Assembly (NCBI RefSeq): GCF_032397745.1
Contig: NZ_CP135921.1
Span: 62,001-126,000 of the forward strand
Reading direction: 5' to 3'
DNA: 64,000 nucleotides
From: Bradyrhizobium prioriisuperbiae
GTDB lineage: Bacteria > Pseudomonadota > Alphaproteobacteria > Rhizobiales > Xanthobacteraceae
Shown: in pieces, positions 8,706-17,766 of the stretch
How positions within the stretch are numbered: position 1 is the stretch's first letter
Layout: each line of letters opens with the position of its first letter
The notes under the pieces: generated by a model
What the model was told of the DNA's origin: nothing
Seen by the model: the letters and a program-made list of their open reading frames with translations, nothing else
The model's database searches: none
Program-made: the position numbers and the translations under genes

Positions 8706-9534
8706 CAGCGCCATCAAGCAGTTCAGCGAAGCGATCCGCCTCAATCCCAGAGATGCGCGGGCCTATTACAATCGCGGCAGCGTCTACTCCAGCAAGGGTG
8801 ACGATAACAGCGCCATCACGGATCTCGACGAGGCGATCCGCCTCGATCCAAAACATGTGGCTGCCTATACCAATCGCGGGTACGCTTACGCCAACAACGG
8901 CGACAACGACCGCGCCATCAAGGATTTCAGCGAGGCGATCCGCCTCGCTCCGAAAGATGTGCGGGGCTATAGCCTTCGCGGCGATGCCTACCGCGGCCAA
9001 AACGATTTCGAACGCGCCGCCAGGGATTATACCAGGGCGATCGAGCTCGTCGGCAAGCCGGAGAAGGCGCACTGGACCTACTGGCTTTATCGCGGCGTCA
9101 GCTACGATCGGCTCGACAAATGGCCTCAGGCCGAGGCGGATTTCCTCAAGGCGATGGAGCTCGATCCCGATCAGCCCTCGGTTCTCAATCAGCTCGGCTT
9201 TAACTGGGTCGACCGGAATCTCAAGCTCAGGGAAGGCTTGGCGCTGCTCGAGAAGGCCGTCAAGCTCAAACCGGACGACGGCAATCTGCTCGACAGCCTC
9301 GGCTGGGCGCACTACCGCCTCGGCAGCTATCCGGAGGCGATCAAACACATGGAGCGCGCGGCCGCCCTCGAACCGAAGTACAGCGAGATCAGAGACCATC
9401 TCGGCGATGCGTACTGGCAGACGCAACGCCAGGACGATGCGCACAAATCCTGGGAGCAGGCCCTGTCGCTCAAGCCCGAGCCAACTGATGCGGAGAAGAT
9501 CAAGGGCAAGATCGCGCGGGGGCTGGGGAAATGA
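8692..9534 (+). pseudogene. TPR-repeat protein, 3' part in a shifted frame
   Basis: This is the continuation of the gene above in the +1 frame: GDHDSAIKQF completes the interrupted TPR unit, and about eight more units follow up to 9534. The last units are more diverged (WTYWLYRGVSYDRLDKWPQAEADF, LDSLGWAHYRLGSYPEAI, LGDAYWQTQRQDDA) and resemble the C-terminal TPR block of Bradyrhizobial tetratricopeptide proteins. It has no start codon or ribosome site of its own near 8690. It is either a true one-base frameshift that kills the gene or a homopolymer sequencing error. Confidence 0.7.
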
Positions 9535-9607
9535 GGTGGCTGGCTGGCGTCCTTGCAGGAGACGAAGGCGCCCATCCACTATCGTCATCAGCGGGCTTGA
9601 CTCAATA

Positions 9608-9799
9608 GGCGCTAAGTTTCGCTGTTTGTGCGCCGAAGCGCCTCCTCACATTCTGCTGTCATGCCCGCGAACACGAACGCGGGCATCCAGTACGCCCGGT
9701 GTGAGTGGCGTAAGCGCGGAGCATATCACAAACGCTTGCGTTTACTGGGTCCCCGGTCAAGCCGGGGACGACACTGAGAGTGGGCGAGACGCTTCAATT
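9608..9799. repeat. Intact 190-bp intergenic repeat with two hairpins
   Basis: The element contains the palindromes TGCCCGCG...CGCGGGCA (around 9662-9685) and TCCCCGGTCAAGCCGGGGA (9750-9768). Read on the minus strand it matches, segment by segment, the DNA that flanks and separates the two insertion sequences at 14533-17739. It therefore shows what that second copy looked like before insertion. Confidence 0.8.
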
Positions 9800-9822
9800 C
9801 ATCACCAGAGATGAGCCCCTCC

Positions 9823-10443
9823 CTACGGCGTAATCCGCCGTAATCGAATCGCCTGGCGCACCAGCACCGCCACGCTCTCGGCCTGCATCTTTTCCATGAT
9901 CTCGGCGCGATAGCTCTCCACCGTGCGCACGCTGATCGCAAGCTTGGCGGCAATGGCGTGGCTGGTGAAGCCCTGCACCACCAGATCGAAGATCTCGACT
10001 TGCCGCGGTGTCAGCCGCGCGAATTGCAAAGCGAGGGCCTGCTGCGTCTTCTGGATGTCCTGCTGTTCGAACGTGCGCGCCAGCGCGCGGTTGATCGCGG
10101 CGACAAGCGCGACGTCATCGATCGGCTTCTCGATGAAATCGTCAGCGCCGGACTTGATCGCCGCAACTGCGGTGGGAATGTCGCCATGGCCGGAGATCAG
10201 AACAACCGGCAGCGCGACCTTGCGCCGGCCGAGTTCGCGAACGAGCTCGATGCCGTCGGTGCCGGGCATGCGCACGTCGGCGACCACGCAGCCTCCGCGC
10301 GTTTGCCCAACCGTGCGCAGGAAGTCGTCGGCGGATTCATGCGTCTCGACATTGAACCCGAACACCCCGAGCATCTCGCCAAGCGCATGGCGGACCGAGG
10401 CCTGATCGTCGATGACAAAGATTTGCGGGCCGGTCATGCTCAC
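9823..10443 (-). CDS. FixJ-family response regulator
   Basis: A 206-residue two-domain regulator. The receiver domain (about 5-120) has the acidic pair D12/D13, the phospho-acceptor D56 in VVADVRMPGTDG, S84 and K106. It is followed by a LuxR/FixJ-type HTH (about 140-200, LTPRQVEIFDLVVQGFTSHAIAAKLAISVRTVE). Phosphorylation by the adjacent kinase would dimerise it and activate target promoters. The start GTG 10443 overlaps the kinase stop (GTGA), so the two are translationally coupled. It resembles FixJ and TtrR/NodW-like regulators. No fixK-type target is nearby, so a role in oxygen control is not implied. Confidence 0.9.
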   Translation of the reverse strand: MSMTGPQIFVIDDQASVRHALGEMLGVFGFNVETHESADDFLRTVGQTRGGCVVADVRMPGTDGIELVRELGRRKVALPVVLISGHGDIPTAVAAIKSGADDFIEKPIDDVALVAAINRALARTFEQQDIQKTQQALALQFARLTPRQVEIFDLVVQGFTSHAIAAKLAISVRTVESYRAEIMEKMQAESVAVLVRQAIRLRRITP

Positions 10444-12143
10444 CTCTGCAATTGTTCGAGCGGCAATGAAAACCGAAATTCCGTCGTCCCCACCTCGCGC
10501 GTCTGCAACCAGACGCGCCCGCCATGGGATTCGACGATCGACATGCAGATCGGCAGGCCGAGGCCAAGCCCCTCATGCTTCGAGGTGGTCAGCGGCTGGA
10601 ACAGCCGCTCGGTGGATTCGTTGCCGACGCCGGGGCCGTTGTCCGACACGCCGATCTCGATGCGTTGCGGTGCGTCGCAGCGGCAGGCCTTGATGCGAAT
10701 GCAGCCGTCGCTTTGCCCTGCGTCGACAATCGACTCGATCGCATTACGGATCAAATTAAGAACCACCTGCTGCAATTGGATGCGATCGCCGCGGATGGCA
10801 GGCAGATCGTCGGAGACGTCCATGTCGATCCGGATCTGCTTCTCGAACGCTTCGGCGCGAACCAGCGTCAAGGCATCGTCGAGCATGCTGGCGATCTCGA
10901 TGGCACTGACATCCGGCCGGCCGCGACCGAGAAACTCCCGGACATGGCGAACCACGCCGCTGGCGTGATCGACCTCCGCGATCATGGTGGTCAGATTGCG
11001 GTCGGCGCGCTCGAGATCCCCGTTGGGGGTCCGCAGGATATGCTGCGCGGAGCGCGCGAGTGCGCGGGCCGCCGTCATCGGCTGATTGATCTCGTGCGCC
11101 AGTGCCGACGCCATGCCGCTGACCAGATTGAAGCGCGCGGCCTGCATCGCCTCGGCTTCCTTTTCTTTCACCCGCGCTTCCGCTTCGCGGACCAGGCGAT
11201 CGGAGCTCTCGCGCTCGCTGACCACGGCGCCCACGATCAATCCGGTGGCGGTGAGGACCAGCATCAGGGCCTGCAACTCCATCAGCGCCTGCGCATCGTA
11301 ACCGTGAGGGTGCAACAGCCCGACCAGGCCAAGCTGTGTCACCGCAAGGCTGAGGCAGGCGCCATCGAGCCCGTGCCGAACGGCGGCGACAACGACCGGC
11401 GCGAACAGGAGATAGAACAGGCGAAAACCATACGCGCCCTCGCTGCCGATTACGGCCCAGAGCGCAGCACCGATCACGATCACATACAGCAGGCCTTCGG
11501 GTGCAAACGACATCAGCCGGCCAACAGCCAAATCGCGCCACCGGAAGGCAAAACGCAACACAAGCGGCGACAGCGCCGCGATGCCGAGGATGTCTCCGAC
11601 CAGCAGGGGAACGGACGTCGCCAGGATGTCTGTGGTCCCGATCCGCCCGGCCGCGATGAGAAGCGGGTTGACGACGACAGCGACGGTGACGGCTCCGACC
11701 AGGCCGGTGCCGAGCAGCACCAGAACATCGCGAAGATGGCTGAGCGCGACGTCAAGCCGCAGCAACCGGCGCGCCGCGAAAGCGATCAGCGTATAGCCCG
11801 ACGAGGTGATGGCCGCGGTAGCAATGATCAGGACCCACTCGCGCTCGCTCTGCATCACGAAGATTTCAGCGAGAATGATGCCGACAAACAGCACCAGGCC
11901 GCCCGGCCAGCCGATCAGCACGATCAGGGCAAACAACACGCCCAGGCCCGGACTCCAGGGCGTGACCGGCAGGCCGTTGTACTGATAGACCGGCCCGCCC
12001 CACTCGAGTGCGACATAGGCCGCCAGAAACGCCGCCGCGACAGCGCCCTCCAGGATCAAACGCAACCAGCGGGCCGGCGCGAGCAGGCCCGAGATATGCG
12101 GAGAACTCCTGAAAGTATCTCCTCCCCCGAAAATCGACCTCAC
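10440..12143 (-). CDS. MASE1-domain sensor histidine kinase
   Basis: A 567-residue hybrid of a membrane sensor and a FixL-like kinase. Residues about 25-310 form eight or so membrane helices of the MASE1 type. A short coiled coil (EAEARVKEKEAEAM) leads to the HisKA domain with the H-box AHEINQPMTAA, then HATPase with N (NLIRNAIES), G1 (DNGPG) and G2 (GLGLGL) boxes. It autophosphorylates on the H-box histidine and passes phosphate to the FixJ-like partner with which it overlaps. There is no PAS or heme domain, so unlike FixL the signal is probably sensed in or near the membrane. GTG start at 12143. Confidence 0.88.
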   Translation of the reverse strand: MRSIFGGGDTFRSSPHISGLLAPARWLRLILEGAVAAAFLAAYVALEWGGPVYQYNGLPVTPWSPGLGVLFALIVLIGWPGGLVLFVGIILAEIFVMQSEREWVLIIATAAITSSGYTLIAFAARRLLRLDVALSHLRDVLVLLGTGLVGAVTVAVVVNPLLIAAGRIGTTDILATSVPLLVGDILGIAALSPLVLRFAFRWRDLAVGRLMSFAPEGLLYVIVIGAALWAVIGSEGAYGFRLFYLLFAPVVVAAVRHGLDGACLSLAVTQLGLVGLLHPHGYDAQALMELQALMLVLTATGLIVGAVVSERESSDRLVREAEARVKEKEAEAMQAARFNLVSGMASALAHEINQPMTAARALARSAQHILRTPNGDLERADRNLTTMIAEVDHASGVVRHVREFLGRGRPDVSAIEIASMLDDALTLVRAEAFEKQIRIDMDVSDDLPAIRGDRIQLQQVVLNLIRNAIESIVDAGQSDGCIRIKACRCDAPQRIEIGVSDNGPGVGNESTERLFQPLTTSKHEGLGLGLPICMSIVESHGGRVWLQTREVGTTEFRFSLPLEQLQR

Positions 12144-12272
12144 GGACGGTTGCTCCCGTCTTCGGTGAATAGGCGTTCCTCTTTATTCTCCTAAACTACG
12201 ATCGAATGGCCGGCCTGGAAAGGGCGGCGGCGGGCCAGATGCCCGATCCGCCGCGCTCAATTGCCGCGTGCC

Positions 12273-12782
12273 CTATCGCTGCTGCAGCAGTCTCTCGGCG
12301 TCCTGCTTGAGCAGATAAACCGACACTGCCAGCAGCACCACATCCTTCATCAGGAAGGGCACGTTGCCGGCCATCGCCGGAAATCCACCGGCCGAGGCGG
12401 CCCAGCCGTTCGGCATGAAGGGAATGATGGTGACGGTCATCAGGAAGGTGACGGTCGAGCCGAGCGCGCCAAGAAGACCAAGCCGCGTATCCCAGAAACC
12501 CGCCAGCAGCAGCGCGCCAAAAGTCCATTCGGAGACGCCGAGAAACCAGCTGGCGCCGCGGATGCCGAACACCGGATACATCCAGGAGATCAGCGGGCCG
12601 TTGCTGATGTAGGGGATCAGCACCTGGGCTTCATAGTCGAACCACTTCTGGTAACCGAAGAAGGCGAAGATGATCACCATCGACGCGCGGACGAGGTGGA
12701 GGTCGAGATCCCTGGCGAGCAGGCCAGAGGCCTCCAGGATACGGACGAGTGGAAGCATGGCTCTGTCGATGAGCGTAGACAT
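12273..12782 (-). CDS. DUF417 (YkgB/RclC-like) inner-membrane protein
   Basis: A 169-residue protein with four membrane helices and the DUF417 landmarks VRASMVIIFAFFGYQKWFDYEA, ISNGPLISWMYPVFG and LKDVVLLA-type C-terminal helix. E. coli RclC belongs to this family and is part of the reactive-chlorine resistance operon controlled by an AraC-type sensor. The start ATG 12782 is preceded by AAGGA; the longer frame from 12836 overlaps the spacer to the next gene. It lies 75 bp downstream of an AhpD-like gene on the same strand and is probably in the same transcript. Confidence 0.85.
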   Translation of the reverse strand: MSTLIDRAMLPLVRILEASGLLARDLDLHLVRASMVIIFAFFGYQKWFDYEAQVLIPYISNGPLISWMYPVFGIRGASWFLGVSEWTFGALLLAGFWDTRLGLLGALGSTVTFLMTVTIIPFMPNGWAASAGGFPAMAGNVPFLMKDVVLLAVSVYLLKQDAERLLQQR

Positions 12783-12857
12783 GGTCTTATCCTTTTTGAT
12801 GCTGAGGGGCCGAGGAGCGGACGCTGCGTGCGGCAAGCGCCCCGCCCTCGCTCGGGA

Positions 12858-13394
12858 TTACGCAATCGCCGGAAAGTCGACGACAGTGTCGTTGATGCGG
12901 TTGAAGACGTTGGTGAAGGTGATGACGGCGAACGCGAGGCTGATGGCGACGAGCTGCTGGTCGGTGTAGCCGGCCTCCTTGATCGCGGCGAAGTCGCCAT
13001 AGCTCAGCGTGCCGTGGGTCTGCGCCAGGGTGCGCACGAAGAGGATCAGCGCATCGCGCTTGGTGTCACCCGTCGGCTCATCCTCGCGGATCTGCTTCAG
13101 CACATCGGGCTTCAGGCCCGCGAGCTTGCCCATCTGGCTGTGCGCGGCGACACAGTAGTCACAGCCGGCGACCTCGCTGACGATCAGCTTGACGGTTTCG
13201 CGGTCCTGCTTGCTCAGCGTGCTGCCAGCCAGCGCGGCGTCGGCCGCCAGCATCGCCTTGAGCGCGGCGGGATCGAGCGCGCCGATGGCGGCATAGGCAT
13301 TCGGCACGGTACCTGCGGCCTTCTTGATCTGGGCGAAGAGTTCGGCAGTGGCGCCGGTGGCGGATTCAACAGTGGGGGTGGAGATGCGGGACAT
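12858..13394 (-). CDS. Carboxymuconolactone decarboxylase / AhpD-like protein
   Basis: A 178-residue all-helical protein of the CMD family with the AhpD-type redox motif CDYCVAAHSQMG (CxxC followed by His), which in AhpD acts as a thiol reductase or alkylhydroperoxidase. Only the CxxC-containing core is clear; the ring-cleavage decarboxylase function of the namesake is unlikely. Start ATG 13394 with GGAGCC upstream. It is the first gene of a pair with DUF417 and divergent from the cupin-AraC regulator at 13540. That arrangement fits an oxidant or electrophile stress response. Confidence 0.85.
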   Translation of the reverse strand: MSRISTPTVESATGATAELFAQIKKAAGTVPNAYAAIGALDPAALKAMLAADAALAGSTLSKQDRETVKLIVSEVAGCDYCVAAHSQMGKLAGLKPDVLKQIREDEPTGDTKRDALILFVRTLAQTHGTLSYGDFAAIKEAGYTDQQLVAISLAFAVITFTNVFNRINDTVVDFPAIA

Positions 13395-13504
13395 GTGAGG
13401 CTCCTTCGGTGGATCGGTACCCGGGATGAGCAACGACGACGATGTGAACCTAGGCGCCGGAAATGAGATTGATAATGCCGATTAAACTCGATTATATGCT
13501 CATT

Positions 13505-13527
13505 CGTCTCATTTACTCGTCTCATTT
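13505..13527. promoter_or_regulatory. Direct repeat in the AhpD-like / AraC divergent promoter
   Basis: CGTCTCATTT occurs twice, at 13505-13514 and 13518-13527, with a 13-bp period, immediately before the AraC-type gene. AraC regulators commonly bind direct repeats, so this is a candidate operator. The spacing is shorter than a typical two-half-site AraC operator, so it may be part of a larger site. Confidence 0.35.
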
Positions 13528-13539
13528 TCCGGGATCGAC

Positions 13540-14499
13540 ATGCCGCCGCCGATCGACTGGCTCAGCCACCTGTTCGAGATGATGCCGGTGCGCGGGCATC
13601 TCGACCTGCGCTGCTTCTACGGCGCCCCCTGGCGCATCGATCAGCCGGCCACCGATCCCGGCGAGATCCAGTATCATGTGCTGCTCGGCGGATCGGCGAT
13701 GCTGGAGGATCCCGATGGCGGTCCGCCGCTGCGGCTGAACGCCGGCGACATCCTGCTGTTGCCGCACAGCGCGGCGCATGTGCTGCATGACGGCAGCGGC
13801 AAGCGCGCGAAGCGGGCCACCAATCGCGACGGCCTCAATTTCGTCATCAGCGAGAACGCCGGCAGCGGCAGTCGCCTGGACATGCTGTGCGGCCGCTTCG
13901 TGCTGACACCACCGCACGACCGGTTGCTGCAGAGCTACCTGCCGCCGCGCCTCGTGGTGCGCGCGACCGATCACAGCGCGGCACTCGCATCGACCGGCAC
14001 AGCGACACAGGTGGAGGCCCTGGTGGCGCTGATGCGAACGGAGTCGGCGCAGGACAGTCTCGGCGGCCGCGCCATGCTCAACGCGCTCTCGGCCGCGCTG
14101 TTCGCGCTGACGCTGCGGTTGGCCAGTGAAACGGACCAGGCGCCGCACGGGCTGCTCGCCCTCGCCGGCCATCCCCGTCTCGCGCCGGCACTCGCAGTGC
14201 TGTTTCATGAACCGGCGAAGCCCTGGTCGCTGCCGGAGCTGGCGAAACTCTGCAACATGTCGCGGGCGACACTGGCGCGGCATTTCCAGGAGAGTCTGGG
14301 GCGCTCGGCCAGCGAGCTTCTGACCGACATCCGCATGACACTGGCCGCGCACGAACTGAAGGCCCCCTCGGCATCGACAGGCGCGGTGGCGGAGGCGGTC
14401 GGTTATCAATCGGAAGCCGCGTTCCAGCGTGCATTCAAGGCGCACATGGGCGTGACGCCGGCACAGTGGCGACGGGGGGCAAGGGGCGGCGGTGGATAG
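13540..14499 (+). CDS. Cupin-type AraC family transcriptional regulator
   Basis: A 319-residue regulator. The N-terminal cupin (about 15-175) has DPGEIQYHVLLGGSAML and LNAGDILLLPHSAAHVL, and the C-terminal AraC HTH pair (about 215-310) has WSLPELAKLCNMSRATLARHFQESLG and VAEAVGYQSEAAFQRAFKAHMG. This cupin_6 plus AraC layout is shared with RclR, which senses hypochlorous acid by cysteine oxidation; here cysteines occur near CFYGAPW and MLCGRF, but I cannot show they are the equivalent ones. It is divergent from the AhpD-like and DUF417 genes and is their likely activator. Confidence 0.88.
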   Translation: MPPPIDWLSHLFEMMPVRGHLDLRCFYGAPWRIDQPATDPGEIQYHVLLGGSAMLEDPDGGPPLRLNAGDILLLPHSAAHVLHDGSGKRAKRATNRDGLNFVISENAGSGSRLDMLCGRFVLTPPHDRLLQSYLPPRLVVRATDHSAALASTGTATQVEALVALMRTESAQDSLGGRAMLNALSAALFALTLRLASETDQAPHGLLALAGHPRLAPALAVLFHEPAKPWSLPELAKLCNMSRATLARHFQESLGRSASELLTDIRMTLAAHELKAPSASTGAVAEAVGYQSEAAFQRAFKAHMGVTPAQWRRGARGGGG

Positions 14500-14587
14500 G
14501 GCTTCGTCCGGGCAAGATCGATATACGCTGAAGAATTGAAGCGTCTCACCACTCTCAGTGTCGTCCCCGGCTTGACCGGGGACCCAG

Positions 14588-16048
14588 GGCGGATTCAAAC
14601 AGTCGTCGCAACACGAATTGTTTTCCGCTCATGACAGCAGCTCGTCAAGCGCCTCTGCCGGCGTTTTCCAGCCCAACGTCTTTCTCGGTCGGGCATTGAG
14701 GGCCGCTGCCACGGCGGATATCTCGTCAGCGCTGTGGATGCTCAGGTCTGTGCCTTTCGGGAAGTACTGCCGCAACAAACCGTTGGTGTTCTCGTTAGTG
14801 CCACGCTGCCAAGGGCTTTGCGGGTCGCAGAAGTAGACCTGGATACCCGCATCGATCTTGAGACGATCGTGCTGAGCCATTTCGGCTCCCTGATCCCAGG
14901 TTAGCGAGCGGCGCAGCTCTTCGGGCAAGGTGATGATGGTGCGCGTGATCGCGTCGCGCACGGCCTCGGCCCCGTGTCCTGCGAGTGCAGGCCCGTTCTT
15001 CGTGCGCGGAGCTTCGCCATGCCCCGCCAACCGGGGAAGGTGCAATAGCATCGTGAAGCGCGTCGTCCGCTCGACCAGCGTGCCGATTGCCGAGCTGCCA
15101 AGACCGAGGATAAGGTCTCCCTCCCAATGTCCCGGCACCGCTCGATCGGCCGCTTCAGCAGGGCGCTCACTGATCATAATCTCCGGCGAGACGAAGCCCT
15201 TGCCTCGCCTGCGTACGCGCGCCCTGGGCATCCGTAACACACGCCCTGTTCGCAAGCAGGCCGTTAGCTCGCGGCTCAGCGCCCCACGACCCTGAACGAA
15301 GAGGGCTTGATAGATCGCTTCGTGGCTGATGCGCATCCTCTCGTCGTCCGGGAAGTCGATCGGCAAGCGTCGGGCAATCTGCTCAGGGCTCCAGGCCTTG
15401 GCCCATCGCCGTTCCTTGCGCGGGCCATGCCGGCGGCCCTTCCACGGAACGGCGGGACCATGAACGGGAGCACCGCTCGGGGCCACGACGATGCCGGCAA
15501 GTCGCTCTTCCACATAAGTGTGCAAGGCGATGTTGAGCGCAAGCTTCGTCAGCTTGGGGCGACGGGCCGATCGATCTGCATGCCACTGGGCAGTCGTCGC
15601 CCGGTACTCCAACCCGCCGCTGCGGGTGGCCGCATTGCGCCGCAGTTCACGGGAGATTGTCGAGGCAGCCCGCCCGAGGCGACGCCCAATCTCCTGTATG
15701 GAATGGCCCTGCACTTTGAGAAGCGCGATCTCCTCGCGCTCCACCAATGACAGGTACCGCCCAGAGAGCGGCTTTGCCGAAGATCTAAGCATCGCTGGTC
15801 GCATGCCGCCCGCCTGTCGGAACCATCTGGTTCCGACAGTTTGTGACACTCCGGCTTCGAGCGCAGCATCTTGGCTACTCGATCCCGTAGCGATCGCCCG
15901 CCAGAATCTGTTTTGTTCATCGCGCCCCGCAACAGGCGGCCGTCCTGGCGATGGCAATGGCGCTCGACCGGACCGGGCTGATCGCCGCTTTCGAATCTTC
16001 ATCGCAACCTCCAACTTCAGAGTGTTGCGACGACTGTTTGAATCCGCC
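14588..16048 (-). mobile_element. Complete IS30-family insertion sequence
   Basis: A 1461-bp element with perfect 27-bp terminal inverted repeats (14588-14614 and 16022-16048, each beginning GGCGGATTCAAACAG when read inward). It is flanked by the 3-bp direct repeat CAG (14585-14587 and 16049-16051). One transposase gene fills it. Perfect ends, intact target duplication and an uninterrupted gene indicate a recent insertion, likely still mobile. Confidence 0.93.
14629..16002 (-). CDS. IS30-family transposase
   Basis: A 457-residue transposase. A long N-terminal DNA-binding region has an HTH (about 90-135, IALLKVQGHSIQEIGRRLGRAASTISRELRRN). It is followed by the DDE integrase core with GHWEGDLI (first D), LTWDQGAEM (second D) and NENTNGLLRQYFPKG (E). 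It cuts and joins the element ends and duplicates 2-3 bp of target. Start: ATG 16002, with GGAGG six bases upstream and inside the element. The longer frame from 16095 would begin outside the inverted repeat and is rejected. Confidence 0.95.
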   Translation of the reverse strand: MKIRKRRSARSGRAPLPSPGRPPVAGRDEQNRFWRAIATGSSSQDAALEAGVSQTVGTRWFRQAGGMRPAMLRSSAKPLSGRYLSLVEREEIALLKVQGHSIQEIGRRLGRAASTISRELRRNAATRSGGLEYRATTAQWHADRSARRPKLTKLALNIALHTYVEERLAGIVVAPSGAPVHGPAVPWKGRRHGPRKERRWAKAWSPEQIARRLPIDFPDDERMRISHEAIYQALFVQGRGALSRELTACLRTGRVLRMPRARVRRRGKGFVSPEIMISERPAEAADRAVPGHWEGDLILGLGSSAIGTLVERTTRFTMLLHLPRLAGHGEAPRTKNGPALAGHGAEAVRDAITRTIITLPEELRRSLTWDQGAEMAQHDRLKIDAGIQVYFCDPQSPWQRGTNENTNGLLRQYFPKGTDLSIHSADEISAVAAALNARPRKTLGWKTPAEALDELLS

Positions 16049-16120
16049 CAGTAGACGCAGGCGTTTGTGATGTGCTCCACGCTTACCCCACTCACACTGG
16101 GCGTACTGGATGCCCGCGGT

Positions 16121-17674
16121 CCAGGCTGTGTGAGAACTGCGGCAGGGAGAGGCAGGTGGGAAACTGGAGAGGTTAGGGCCGGCTCAAGCCTGTAGCGGGC
16201 GTAATCGCTGCAGTAGGGGGAGGACGCCGAGGGCGTTGATCGTGCGCTTGAGGTTGTAGCTCAACACGCCAAGTGCCAGTTCGGCTTTTGCCTTCTTCAG
16301 TCCGCGCAGCAGGAACCGGGGGAGACCCATCAGCCATTTCATCGTGCCGAACGGATGTTCGGCGGTCTCCCGCCGCAGCTTCATCCATGTAGGATCGGCG
16401 ACCGCGCGCCGGTGCATGGCCTCGCGAGCGTCCTCATGGAAGCCGCGCACAACGACCCGGCGTTTTCCACTGGTGCATTGCGGCTTCAGCGCGCAGCCGC
16501 GGCAAGCCGCGGTCCAGTATTGATAGTTGCGGTTGGCACGCGAACGTCGGCGCCGCGTCAACATCTCTCCGGCCGGACAGCGCCAACTGTCGGTCTCGCC
16601 ATCATAGGCGAAGCGCTCGCGGCTGAAGTATTGCTTACCCGCAGGATTGACCGTCTCGGCGTGCGGCACGACAGCCGTGATCCCGTCTTGCTCGCACAGA
16701 GCCCCGTGCTCGCCATTCGAATAGCCGACATCGGCGACCACCGTCAGCTCCTCGACGCCAAGGGCCTGCTTGCCCTGCATCGCCATCGGATGAAGCTGCT
16801 GATGGTCATTGCCTTCGTTGGTCAGTTCAAAGGCGGCAATCAGATGATGTTTCCCGTCCACCGCAATCTGTGCGTTATAGGCGACCTTGTGCCCCTGCGG
16901 GGTACGCATCAGTTTGGCCTCAGGCTCCGTCACCACCAACTGCTTGAGCCCGCTCGCCGCCAATTGCTGGGCCCGAGCCTGCAGCTCGACCTGCCGAGCT
17001 TTCAGCGCTTCGATCGCTCCTCTCACGTCGGCCGGCGCCTTTGCCACTGCCGGCTCTTCCCGGTCAGCGGCGTCCATCTCCGCCAGATAGTCCTCAATCT
17101 TGCGCTCGATCGCAGCGTTCATCTTCTCAAGCTTCTGCGCAGTGATCACCTGCTTGCGGCTGGCCACCGCCGCAATCTTCGTTCCGTCGATCGCCAGAAA
17201 TTCGGCACCAAACAAGGCCTGCTCGCGGCAAAAGCCAATGAAAGCCCGGCACACTCCGGCAATCGCCCGCGCATGATCCTTGCGGAAGTCGGCGATCGTC
17301 TTGAACGAGGGCGTCAGCCGGTTCAGCAGCCACATCACCTGGATATTGCGGCAGGCTTCCGCTTCCAGCCGTCGGCTCGACCGGACGCGGTTCAAGTAGC
17401 CGTAAACATAAAGCTTCAGCAGATCCCCCGGCGCGTAGGGCGGCCGGCCCGTCTCTTCCGCCATCACCTTCGTGAACCCTTGCGCCGCAAGATCCAGCGT
17501 ATCCACAAAGACATCAACCACCCGCACAGGGTCGTCGGCCGCAACAACCTCATCCAGAACTTCAGGAAAAAGCGCCGTTTGATAGCGCGATTGTCCGCTG
17601 ACGTGCCCCATCCCAGCCCCGAATCAATTTGGCTCTCGCATAGTTCAGCACATCTGGGTTTTCACACAGCCTGG
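16121..17674 (-). mobile_element. Complete IS1182-family insertion sequence
   Basis: A 1554-bp element with inverted ends CCAGGCTGTGTGAGAA (16121-16136) and its partner (17659-17674), which match at 15 of 16 positions. The flanks read CCCGCG-GT on the left and GT-CGCGGG on the right, so it sits in the loop of a GC-rich hairpin. The only possible duplication is the 2-bp GT. IS1182-type elements are known to target palindromes. Confidence 0.88.
16184..17611 (-). CDS. IS1182-family transposase
   Basis: A 475-residue DDE transposase. The N-terminal DUF772-type domain has PYAPGDLLKLYVYGYLNRVRSS, the catalytic core begins at FLAIDGTKI (first D) and continues with VVADVGYSNGEH (second D), and the C-terminal part has a cysteine-rich patch (CRGCALKPQC) and HPFGTMKWLMG with the likely catalytic E just before it (ETAEHPFG). 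The gene is intact from ATG 17611. It lies wholly inside the terminal repeats. Confidence 0.95.
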   Translation of the reverse strand: MGHVSGQSRYQTALFPEVLDEVVAADDPVRVVDVFVDTLDLAAQGFTKVMAEETGRPPYAPGDLLKLYVYGYLNRVRSSRRLEAEACRNIQVMWLLNRLTPSFKTIADFRKDHARAIAGVCRAFIGFCREQALFGAEFLAIDGTKIAAVASRKQVITAQKLEKMNAAIERKIEDYLAEMDAADREEPAVAKAPADVRGAIEALKARQVELQARAQQLAASGLKQLVVTEPEAKLMRTPQGHKVAYNAQIAVDGKHHLIAAFELTNEGNDHQQLHPMAMQGKQALGVEELTVVADVGYSNGEHGALCEQDGITAVVPHAETVNPAGKQYFSRERFAYDGETDSWRCPAGEMLTRRRRSRANRNYQYWTAACRGCALKPQCTSGKRRVVVRGFHEDAREAMHRRAVADPTWMKLRRETAEHPFGTMKWLMGLPRFLLRGLKKAKAELALGVLSYNLKRTINALGVLPLLQRLRPLQA

Positions 17675-17766
17675 GTCGCGGGCATGACAGCAGAATGTGG
17701 AGAGACACCTCGGCACACAAGCAGGAAATCTTAGCGCCTCGACAATGACGGGAGTAGAGGGACTGC

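Larger units (their letters stand above)
14533..17739. repeat. Second copy of the 190-bp intergenic repeat, split by two insertion sequences
   Basis: Three pieces, 14533-14587, 16049-16120 and 17675-17739, read in order match the minus strand of 9608-9799. The first break falls after GACCCAG and holds the IS30 element. The second falls in the loop of the CCCGCG...CGCGGG hairpin and holds the IS1182 element. The pieces are still collinear, so no rearrangement has followed the insertions. Confidence 0.8.

Noticed and set aside
7629..9534. Possible CRISPR or tandem repeat array
   Set aside because: The periodicity of about 102 bp is explained by 34-residue TPR units; there are no spacers.
10524..12194. 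A 556-residue plus-strand frame
   Set aside because: It lies antisense over the histidine kinase gene, is rich in His, Arg and Gln without domain structure, and reflects high GC.
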